Positions 1 to 4,511 of a stretch of 6,811 nt of DNA are shown one piece after another; the stretch's first letter is position 1, and each line of letters opens with the position of its first letter. A program made the position numbers and the translations under genes. The DNA is from an uncultured Bacteroidales bacterium (GTDB lineage Bacteria > Bacteroidota > Bacteroidia > Bacteroidales > Bacteroidaceae): contig CACZRQ010000005.1 of assembly GCA_902783615.1 (NCBI GenBank), positions 1 to 6,811 on the forward strand, written 5' to 3'. Below the pieces are notes generated by a model. The model did no database searches. It saw nothing but the letters and a program-made list of their open reading frames with translations, and was not told the origin of the DNA.

Positions 1-127
1 AGTAGTTGCTGCGCAACTTGAATGAATCGCTGACGCGATTTGAGTATCGTGCTGCGCACGATTGAGTAGTTGCTGCGCAACTTGAAGGAAAACGCTAAGC
101 GTTTTTGAGTATCATGCTACGCATGAT
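1..127. repeat. Array of six short hairpins downstream of pth
   Basis: Six hairpins follow one another: 4-18 (AGTTGC stem, TGC loop), 25-40 (AATCGC stem, TGAC loop), 46-62 (ATCGTGC stem, TGC loop), 68-82 (as the first), 89-105 (AAAACGC stem, TAA loop) and 111-127 (ATCATGC stem, TAC loop). Every stem is perfectly paired. The linkers all begin with TTGA (TTGAATG, TTGAGT, TTGAAGG). The array ends one base short of the pth stop codon (complement of 129-131), so it forms the 3' untranslated region of pth. It probably continues left of the window. The same module order recurs at 4322-4421. This is an intergenic palindromic repeat; a role in RNA 3'-end protection or termination is possible but not shown, and no T-tract follows in the pth direction. 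Confidence 0.85.
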
Positions 128-128
128 T

Positions 129-755
129 TCATTTTTTGTTGTACTGGTTCATTGTTATCGCGATGCCAGCTAAGCAGAAGCTTTTGATCATCTCGCAGGC
201 GATGTCTATTCGTTCGGGGAGTTTCTGGAGATCGTCGTCATCGAACTCTCCCAACACGAAATCGACCTGGCCACCTTTGGGGAATTCGTTGCCTATGCCA
301 AAGCGGAGGCGGGCGTAGGCTTGGGTTCCCAAGATGTCTGCAATGTGCTTCAGGCCGTTATGGCCGGCATCGCTGCCTTTGGGCTTCAGTCGCAGTTCAC
401 CAACGGGCAAAGCGAGGTCGTCAACCACAATGAGGAGGTTCTCCAAAGGGATGTTCTCCTCTTTCATCCAGTAGCGTACGGCATTGCCGCTCAGGTTCAT
501 GAACGTTGAGGGTTTCAGGAGCACAATCTGCCGCCCCTTGATATTCACTCGGTTCACAAAGCCGTACCTGCGGTCTTCCCAGGCGGGGGCGTTGTTTTTC
601 TCCGCGAATCTATCAACCACCATGAAGCCCGTGTTGTGACGGGTTTTACGGTATTCGGGGCCGATGTTGCCCAAGCCAACTACTAGATATTTTATCATAT
701 TGTCGGTTGCCTCCGGTTTTTTATTGAAACCAAGCAGGCGTAATAATTTCCACAT
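129..755 (-). CDS. pth: Peptidyl-tRNA hydrolase
   Basis: Cytosolic enzyme that cleaves the ester bond of peptidyl-tRNAs dropped by ribosomes, recycling tRNA. The sequence shows the Pth signatures: VGLGNIGPEY (Asn30), RHNTGF with the catalytic His40, PSTFMNLSG (Asn87), VVDDLALP (Asp112) and GHNGLKHI (Asn133), followed by RLRFGIG and a C-terminal SFCLAGI segment. Numbering is from the first ATG. The family core begins at Met20 (codon at 696-698), giving 189 residues, the usual length. That inner ATG has GGAGG 11 bases upstream, so it may be the true start. The extra 19 residues (KLLRLLGFNKKPE-like) read plausibly as coding and their ATG sits behind an A/T-rich leader, so I kept the longer frame; the start is undecided. 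rplY lies upstream on the same strand, but 806 bases of repeats separate them and I see no exact TAnnTTTG box close to pth. Confidence 0.95.
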   Translation of the reverse strand: MWKLLRLLGFNKKPEATDNMIKYLVVGLGNIGPEYRKTRHNTGFMVVDRFAEKNNAPAWEDRRYGFVNRVNIKGRQIVLLKPSTFMNLSGNAVRYWMKEENIPLENLLIVVDDLALPVGELRLKPKGSDAGHNGLKHIADILGTQAYARLRFGIGNEFPKGGQVDFVLGEFDDDDLQKLPERIDIACEMIKSFCLAGIAITMNQYNKK

Positions 756-769
756 ATTGTTTATTTATG

Positions 770-1074
770 TCGCCCTTACAGGTAGGGTGTTCAAAAACGA
801 TTTCATGTTTATGACGCTGAAAGCGTCACCCTTATAATAGCCGTAGGTTCGAAGAACCTGCGGTTTACGTTGATACGTTTATTATTGCACTCTGAAAGAG
901 TGCCCCTACATGATGCTGGGCGACCCCTTCAGGGTCGATATTTTAATTATCCGAACTATCCGTAGGTTCTCGCTATGCTCGAACCCACGGCTATTATGCG
1001 GTGACGCCTCCAGCGTCATATATTACATGCAAAAAATAACCCTTTTTGAACATCCTACCCTACGGGGCTAATCA
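770..1074. repeat. Inverted-repeat (MITE-like) element, copy 1, made of GAA-triloop hairpins
   Basis: The ends match in inverted orientation: 782-797 (GTAGGGTGTTCAAAAA) against the complement of 1043-1058 (GTAGGATGTTCAAAAA), 15 of 16 bases, with weaker similarity running out to about 770 and 1074. Inside, left and right halves mirror each other: hairpins at 812-828 and 1002-1018 (TGACG arms), 841-863 and 960-990 (CCGTAGGTTC arms), 887-903 (GCACT arms) and 921-937 (CGACC arms). Hairpins carry a GAA or TTC triloop, or a close variant. No reading frame of note is present. It resembles a non-autonomous element or a REP-like palindromic cluster. No transposase is in the window and no clear target-site duplication was seen, so mobility is an inference. 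Confidence 0.75.
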
Positions 1075-1097
1075 CTTGCAAAACTCTTGTTATTTTA

Positions 1098-1348
1098 TTG
1101 AGCCCCAAAGGGTATAGTGTTCAAAACGATTTCAAATTTATGACGCTGAAGGCGTCACCGCATAATAGCCGTGGGTACGAGCGGAGCGAGCACCTACGGA
1201 TAATAATGGTATATTAACAATCGACTCTGAAAGAGTCGCCCTGTATTTTAATGGGGCACTCTTTCAGAGTGCAATTATCTTTATCTTAACCTATTCCGTA
1301 GGTTCGTTCCGAACCCACGGCTACTATGCGGGGATGCTTTCAGCATCC
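1098..1348. repeat. Inverted-repeat element, copy 2, right end replaced by the rplY-tail repeat
   Basis: The left end (GTATAGTGTTCAAAAC at 1112-1127, preceded by AGCCCC) matches the ends of the element at 770-1074. The hairpins come in the same order: 1141-1157 (TGACG arms), 1169-1199 (CCGTGGGT/ACCTACGG), 1222-1238 (CGACTCT-GAA-AGAGTCG), 1256-1272 (GCACTCT-TTC-AGAGTGC), 1296-1320 (CCGTAGGTTCG-TTC-CGAACCCACGG) and 1332-1348 (GGATGCT-TTC-AGCATCC). The expected TTTTTGAAC right end is missing; the last hairpin instead opens the 98-base tandem repeat. Compared with copy 1 the arms of equivalent hairpins differ but still pair. Between the copies, 1064-1069 and 1101-1106 (GGGGCT/AGCCCC) are also inverted, because the two elements are back to back. 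Confidence 0.7.
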
Positions 1349-1368
1349 TTTTCTCACCTAACCAATTG

Positions 1369-1422
1369 CTAAGAAGCAGCGTCCTTGGACTGGCGGGTCG
1401 CAACAACCATGCACACCCCCAT
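1369..1422 (-). pseudogene. Duplicated rplY 3'-end fragment, copy 1
   Basis: Read on the complement, this stretch encodes MGVCMVVATRQSKDAAS and a TAG stop. From VCM onward it is the C-terminus of the L25 protein encoded at 1562-2143 (VCMVAATRQSKDAAAQ). The rest of the gene is absent, so this is a tail remnant within the 98-base tandem repeat. An ATG happens to open the frame, giving a 17-codon reading frame; I see no ribosome binding site and do not claim it is translated. Confidence 0.7.
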
Positions 1423-1466
1423 CAAACGGGGATGCTTTCAGCATCCTTTTCTCACCTAACCAATTG

Positions 1467-1520
1467 CTAAGCAGCAGCGTCCTTGGACTGGCGGGTCGCA
1501 ACAACCATGCACACCCCCAT
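1467..1520 (-). pseudogene. Duplicated rplY 3'-end fragment, copy 2
   Basis: The complement encodes MGVCMVVATRQSKDAAA then TAG, one residue different from the fragment 98 bases to the left. In both fragments the frame ends TAG-CAA where the intact gene has CAG-TAA, so the stop has moved by one codon through two opposite transitions. Sequence upstream of VCM is not rplY but the end of the next repeat unit, so only about 16 codons of the gene are present. Confidence 0.7.
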
Positions 1521-1561
1521 CAAACGGGGATGCTTGCAGCATCCTTTCGCCACTAGACTAA

Positions 1562-2143
1562 TTACTGAGCAGCAGCGTCCTTGGACTGGCGAGTGGCAGC
1601 AACCATGCAGACAACGGCGGTCTTAGGATTGATGAGCTCGAGGTTCTCATAGCTCAGGTCAGCAATCTTTCTTGCCTTACCCAGACCCATGTCGGTTACG
1701 TCAACTGTCAGAGACTCAGGAATGTTAGTATAGATAGCCTTCACGCGCAGTGTACGCATGAGCTGGCGCATCTTACCACCAGCCTTTACACCTACAGCCA
1801 GACCTTCCAGCTTCAGAGGCACCTCCATCACGATAGGCTTCTGGTCGTTGATCTCCAGGAAGTCGATGTGCAGGATGGTATCCTTTACAGGATGGAACTG
1901 AAGCTCACGGATGATAGCTGTGTGAGCCTCACCATCGATATTCAGGTTAACATAGTGGATGTCGGGAGAATAAACCAGCTTACGCACGTCAGCATTCTTG
2001 ATGCTGAAGTTTACGTTCTTCTCACCACCGTAGAGTACGCATGGAATCATGCTGTTTCTACGCATTGCCTTCAGGGCCTTGGTCTGCTCTGATGAGCGCT
2101 CTGCGATCGTTCTTGCAGTACCGTTCAATTCAAAACTTTTCAT
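1562..2143 (-). CDS. rplY: 50S ribosomal protein L25 (CTC/TL5 family)
   Basis: Binds 5S rRNA in the large ribosomal subunit. The 193-residue length is that of the two-domain CTC/TL5 form rather than the short L25 of E. coli. The N-terminal L25 domain spans about residues 4-92 (RNSMIPCVLYGG near the start, then HTAIIRELQFHPVKDTILHID), and the C-terminal beta domain about 95-180 (VPLKLEGLAVGVKAGGKMRQ, then IPESLTVDVTDMGLGKARKI). A short tail, ATRQSKDAAAQ, closes it. The gene has its own well-formed promoter at 2245-2276 and a leader of roughly 95 bases with paired segments. pth follows on the same strand after an 806-base repeat-filled spacer. The last 16 or so codons are duplicated twice downstream. 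Confidence 0.97.
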   Translation of the reverse strand: MKSFELNGTARTIAERSSEQTKALKAMRRNSMIPCVLYGGEKNVNFSIKNADVRKLVYSPDIHYVNLNIDGEAHTAIIRELQFHPVKDTILHIDFLEINDQKPIVMEVPLKLEGLAVGVKAGGKMRQLMRTLRVKAIYTNIPESLTVDVTDMGLGKARKIADLSYENLELINPKTAVVCMVAATRQSKDAAAQ

Positions 2144-2171
2144 CTCTTTTTAAATTTTTTGTGTTACTCTA

Positions 2172-2224
2172 AAATTAAGTTTATTGTGCTTAATTCACCA
2201 TCACACGGGTGTGTAAAACACACA
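2172..2224 (-). promoter_or_regulatory. Structured leader of rplY with two competing hairpins
   Basis: Three paired arrangements are visible in the 5' untranslated region. AATTAAG (2173-2179) pairs with CTTAATT (2189-2195). GTGTGT (2209-2214) pairs with ACACAC (2218-2223), while CACAC (2202-2206) pairs with GTGTG (2209-2213). The last two use the same strand segment and so exclude one another. This could be a switch for autoregulation by L25, but that is an inference; short GT/AC runs can pair by chance. Confidence 0.35.
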
Positions 2225-2244
2225 ATGATTGCAAAAAAGCGGTG

Positions 2245-2276
2245 CAAAGGTACAACTCTTTTCTGAATTGACCAAA
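2245..2276 (-). promoter_or_regulatory. Promoter of rplY, Bacteroidota type
   Basis: On the complement, TTTG (2273-2276) as the -33 element and TACCTTTG (2245-2252) as the -7 element are separated by 20 bases. The -7 element is an exact match to TAnnTTTG, the box recognised by the primary sigma factor of Bacteroidota. Transcription would start near 2238, about 95 bases before the rplY start codon. The promoter lies just beyond the stop codon of the DUF3276 gene, which argues that rplY is transcribed separately. Confidence 0.7.
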
Positions 2277-2283
2277 CTTCTGC

Positions 2284-2685
2284 TTAAAAATCGATATCAA
2301 TTTTAAAGGATTCGTCCAATTGACCCGTTTCAGGGCTGTTTTCCGGCACCTCCGGCTCGCTCGCCGCCGGCTCTTCTTCGGTATTCGTAGGTGGTTCGTA
2401 AGGCTGGCTTTCTTTGATAAACGCCACTGCTTCATTCAGGCTGCGGCAGAACTTATCGAAGTCCTCCTTATATAAAAATATCTTATGCTTCTCGTATGAC
2501 ACTTGCGCATCATCCCCCTCTCCGTTGAAGATCTTCTTGCTCTCGGTTATGGCGAGAAACAATTCGTCTTTACGGTTCCTCTTCACATCTAAATAATAGA
2601 TTCTCTTACCAGCCTTCACCGACTGTGAAAACACAATTTCCTTGTCGTAGGCCTCAACAGCACTTTTTTTCTTAAAATCGTCCAT
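2284..2685 (-). CDS. PUR family DNA/RNA-binding protein (DUF3276)
   Basis: A 133-residue protein with one PUR repeat (about residues 14-92: EIVFSQSVKAGKRIYYLDVKRNRKDELFLAITESKK, HKIFLYKEDFDKFCRSL). PUR proteins bind single-stranded DNA or RNA, and the Borrelia relative is a known nucleic-acid-binding regulator; the targets here are unknown. After residue 93 comes an acidic, proline-rich, probably disordered tail ending DESFKIDIDF. An upstream in-frame ATG at 2713-2715 would add MRIILIKRLI, but conservation begins at MDDFKKK, so I start at 2685. The gene is divergent from nusB. Family assignment is confident; the biological role is not. Confidence 0.9.
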   Translation of the reverse strand: MDDFKKKSAVEAYDKEIVFSQSVKAGKRIYYLDVKRNRKDELFLAITESKKIFNGEGDDAQVSYEKHKIFLYKEDFDKFCRSLNEAVAFIKESQPYEPPTNTEEEPAASEPEVPENSPETGQLDESFKIDIDF

Positions 2686-2723
2686 AATTAATCGTTTTAT
2701 TAAGATAATTCTCAAATCATCCC

Positions 2724-2754
2724 CAAAGTTGGCTATTTTTTTTCATCTGACCAA
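2724..2754 (-). promoter_or_regulatory. Possible promoter of the DUF3276 gene
   Basis: On the complement, TTGG (2751-2754) and CAACTTTG (2724-2731) are 19 bases apart. The second is one base off the TAnnTTTG consensus. A start near 2717 would leave a leader of about 30 bases before the start codon at 2685. It is a weak match, supported mainly by position. Confidence 0.35.
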
Positions 2755-2795
2755 GAAAAATAGAGATAATGTGAGGTTAGGTCAAAAAAAACCAC

Positions 2796-2803
2796 TATCT
2801 TTG
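2796..2803 (+). promoter_or_regulatory. -7 element of the nusB promoter
   Basis: TATCTTTG is an exact match to the Bacteroidota -7 box, 30 bases before the nusB start codon, with a likely transcription start near 2810. No convincing -33 TTTG is present at the usual distance (TTAG at 2777-2780 is the nearest). It probably drives the nusB-yajC-ybbR-coaE series. Confidence 0.6.
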
Positions 2804-2833
2804 TGCCGCAATTGAAGAATAACGTATGTATTT

Positions 2834-3748
2834 ATGATAAACAGAGCTCTTATCCGATTGAAGATTGTTCAGATTGTGTATGCCTACTATCAGAACGGCA
2901 ACAAGAATCTGGATGCCGCTGAAAAAGAACTACTTTTCAGCATTTCCAAAGCCTATGACCTTTATAACTATCTCTTGCTACTTATGGCCAATCTCACCGA
3001 TTACGCCTCGAAACGCATTGAAAACGCCAAGTTGAAGAAGTTGGCCACTGAAGAGGATCTGCATCCAAACATGCGGTTCGTGGAGAACAAGTTTGCCCAG
3101 CAGTTGCAGGTGAACACCATGCTGAACGAGTATGCCTCCAGGCAGAAACGCACGTGGTTCGACCATGAGGATTTCCTGAAGCAGCTGTTTGAGAAGATTC
3201 AGTCCTCTGATATATATAAGGTGTATATGGCTTTGCCTTCGTCAACCTATACCGAAGACCGCGAGTTCTGGCGCAAGCTGTACAAGACTTTCGTGTATGG
3301 CAATGCTGACCTGGATAATCTGTTGGAGGAGATGAGTCTGTATTGGAACGACGACAAGGAGATTGTGGATTCCTTTGTGCTGAAGACCATCAACCGCTTC
3401 GAGGAGACCAATGGGGCCGAGCAGCCGTTGCTGCCTGAGTTCAAGGACGAGGAGGACCGCACTTTCGCCATCCGTCTGTTGCGTCGCACCATCCTGAACT
3501 GCGAGGATTATCGCAGGCTCATCAGTGAGAATACCCGAAACTGGGATTTCAACCGTGTGGCTTTCATGGATGTGGTCATCATGCAGGTGGCGTTGGCTGA
3601 GATAATGAGTTTCTCGAACATCCCCATCAGTGTTTCGCTGAATGAGTATGTTGAGATTGCCAAGTATTACAGTACTCCAAAGAGTGGAGCTTTCGTGAAT
3701 GGTACGCTTGACGGTATTGTGAAGAAGTTGAAATTGACGAAGAAGTGA
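2834..3748 (+). CDS. nusB: Transcription antitermination factor NusB (long Bacteroidota form)
   Basis: NusB with NusE (S10) binds the boxA RNA of rRNA leaders and keeps RNA polymerase from terminating early. The helical NusB domain is at the C-terminus (about residues 205-304): an arginine-rich helix FAIRLLRRTILN, NWDFNRVAFMDVVIMQVALAEI, IPISVSLNEYVEIAKYYSTPKSGAFVNGTLDGIV, all typical of the family. At 304 residues it is about twice the length of E. coli NusB. The first 200 residues begin with a NusB-like N-terminal helix (NRALIRLKIVQIVYAYYQ) and continue as a charged, helix-rich insertion characteristic of Bacteroidota. The start ATG overlaps the stop of a three-codon frame (2826-2837). It is the first gene of the rightward series; yajC follows after a 207-base spacer. 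Confidence 0.96.
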   Translation: MINRALIRLKIVQIVYAYYQNGNKNLDAAEKELLFSISKAYDLYNYLLLLMANLTDYASKRIENAKLKKLATEEDLHPNMRFVENKFAQQLQVNTMLNEYASRQKRTWFDHEDFLKQLFEKIQSSDIYKVYMALPSSTYTEDREFWRKLYKTFVYGNADLDNLLEEMSLYWNDDKEIVDSFVLKTINRFEETNGAEQPLLPEFKDEEDRTFAIRLLRRTILNCEDYRRLISENTRNWDFNRVAFMDVVIMQVALAEIMSFSNIPISVSLNEYVEIAKYYSTPKSGAFVNGTLDGIVKKLKLTKK

Positions 3749-3765
3749 TTGACAACCAGCCAAAA

Positions 3766-3918
3766 AGACTCCCCCTCTTAGGTAGAGGGGGTGGCGCGAA
3801 GCGACGGAGGAGTATGTTATACCGGGGTACTACATACTCCCTCCCCCCTTCGGGGTCACCCCCTCCTAGCTCCCCCGTTATCGGGGGAGAGCAACCCCCT
3901 AACTAAGGGGGAGAGTCT
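3766..3918. repeat. Palindromic element of C and G runs between nusB and yajC
   Basis: The ends are inverted: AGACTCCCCC (3766-3775) and GGGGGAGAGTCT (3907-3918). Inside are stems at 3771-3778/3784-3791 (CCCCCTCT), 3809-3817/3832-3840 (GGAGTATGT, enclosing TACCGGGGTA), 3845-3848/3852-3855 (CCCC-TTC-GGGG), 3870-3877/3882-3889 (CTCCCCCG-TTAT-CGGGGGAG) and 3895-3900/3906-3911 (CCCCCT). A CGC-GAA-GCG hairpin lies near 3795-3803. It begins 17 bases after the nusB stop and contains no gene. It looks like a non-autonomous intergenic repeat and would be transcribed as part of the nusB-yajC message. The stems are strong enough to slow or stop RNA polymerase, but there is no T-tract typical of an intrinsic terminator. 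Confidence 0.75.
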
Positions 3919-3955
3919 ATTGAAGATGAAGGTTTAATTAAATAATGACGATAAT

Positions 3956-4261
3956 ATGAATGTAATGTTACAGGCTCCCGGAGCGGGAATGGATTCATCA
4001 ATGATGTGGATCATGCTGATTCTGATGTTCGTAATCATGTATTTCTTCATGATTCGTCCACAGAACAAGAAACAGAAGGAAATTGCTGAGTTCCGCAGGT
4101 CTCTGCAGGTTAACCAGCAGGTAATCACCGCTGGTGGTGTGCATGGCACCATCAAGGAGATCAACGATAATGATGTGATGCTGGAAATCGACCGCAATGT
4201 GAAGATTCGGGTTGATAAGAATTCGATTTTTGCAGCAGCGGGGGATCAACAAAATCGATAA
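3956..4261 (+). CDS. yajC: Preprotein translocase subunit YajC
   Basis: Small inner-membrane protein that associates with SecDF in the Sec export machinery. The 101 residues show the standard plan: a short N-terminal stretch, a single membrane segment at about 16-33 (MMWIMLILMFVIMYFFMI), the signature RPQNKKQKE right after it, then the cytoplasmic beta domain (VNQQVITAGGVHGTIKEIND, VMLEIDRNVKIRVDKNSI). The start at 3956 gives the usual N-terminus; an ATG three codons on is possible. The last five codons and the stop lie inside a 13-base-pair hairpin. Repeats flank the gene on both sides within the same transcription unit. Confidence 0.96.
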   Translation: MNVMLQAPGAGMDSSMMWIMLILMFVIMYFFMIRPQNKKQKEIAEFRRSLQVNQQVITAGGVHGTIKEINDNDVMLEIDRNVKIRVDKNSIFAAAGDQQNR

Positions 4262-4274
4262 CGATTTTGTTGAT
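4245..4274 (+). promoter_or_regulatory. 13-bp hairpin with the yajC stop codon in its loop
   Basis: ATCAACAAAATCG (4245-4257) pairs perfectly with CGATTTTGTTGAT (4262-4274) around an ATAA loop at 4258-4261. The TAA in the loop is the yajC stop codon, so the left arm is coding (DQQNR) and the right arm is untranslated. It is followed directly by the hairpin array. There is no T-run, so it is more likely a stability or processing structure, or an array module, than a standard terminator. Confidence 0.6.
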
Positions 4275-4278
4275 TGAG

Positions 4279-4494
4279 AAAACGCGTTGCGTTTTTGAGT
4301 ATCGCGCTTTGCGCGATTGATAGTTGCTTCGCAACTTGAAGGAATCGCTGACGCGATTTGAGTATCGTGCTGCGCACGATTGATAGTTGCTTCGCAACTT
4401 GAAAAAAACGCAAAGCGTTTTTTGAATCAAAGTTGCTTTGCAACTTTTCATAATCAGCGAAGCTGATTTATCAAATTTGAGTGCAACTCAAATT
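4279..4494. repeat. Array of ten short hairpins between yajC and ybbR
   Basis: Perfect hairpins, with loops in brackets: 4279-4295 AAAACGC (GTT), 4301-4317 ATCGCGC (TTT), 4322-4336 AGTTGC (TTC), 4343-4358 AATCGC (TGAC), 4364-4380 ATCGTGC (TGC), 4384-4398 AGTTGC (TTC), 4403-4423 AAAAAACGC (AAA), 4429-4447 AAAGTTGC (TTT), 4452-4468 AATCAGC (GAA) and 4474-4494 AATTTGAGT (GCA). Most linkers carry TTGA. The block from 4322 to 4421 has the same module order as 4-105. The array fills the gap between yajC and ybbR and would be transcribed. It differs from CRISPR: the units are self-complementary, short and not identical. Confidence 0.85.
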
Positions 4495-4511
4495 CTCAAT
4501 AATTAAATTTT

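Larger units (their letters stand above)
1330..1623. repeat. 98-base tandem repeat (three units) carrying the 3' end of rplY
   Basis: Units start at about 1330, 1428 and 1526, spaced exactly 98 bases. Each holds a GGATGCT...AGCATCC hairpin followed by a stretch equal to the last codons of rplY. Units 1 and 2 differ at a single position (about 1374 against 1472). Unit 3, which runs into the real gene, differs from them at many positions, including the hairpin loop (TGC instead of TTC). The first two units are therefore a recent duplication, whereas their separation from unit 3 is older or unit 3 came from a different allele. Confidence 0.9.

Noticed and set aside
1..127. Classical REP sequences mobilised by a RAYT transposase
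   Set aside because: A GTAG motif touches two hairpins but is not kept before the others, and no RAYT gene is in the window. The idea remains possible but is unsupported here.
770..1348. Insertion sequence
   Set aside because: There are inverted ends, but no transposase frame or fragment and no convincing target-site duplication, so only a non-autonomous element can be proposed.
1526..1548. Intrinsic terminator of rplY
   Set aside because: The hairpin at 1528-1544 is well formed, but in the direction of rplY transcription it is not followed by a T-run, and the same hairpin occurs in every tandem unit as part of the repeat.
2190..2435. Leftward 81-codon frame over the end of the DUF3276 gene
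   Set aside because: It is an out-of-frame shadow of that gene's acidic tail continuing through the rplY promoter region.
3242..3763. Leftward 173-codon frame
   Set aside because: It lies wholly antisense to nusB, which has clear family motifs; the translated product resembles no protein I recognise.
4161..4451. Leftward frames of 65 and 96 codons with repeated LRSNYQS- or QLSI-like peptides
   Set aside because: They are read-through of the hairpin array. The peptide repeats come from the DNA repeats, and the frames run into the antisense of yajC.
4279..4494. CRISPR array
   Set aside because: Units are 20-30 bases, self-complementary and unlike each other. There is no constant direct repeat with unique spacers, and no cas gene is present.
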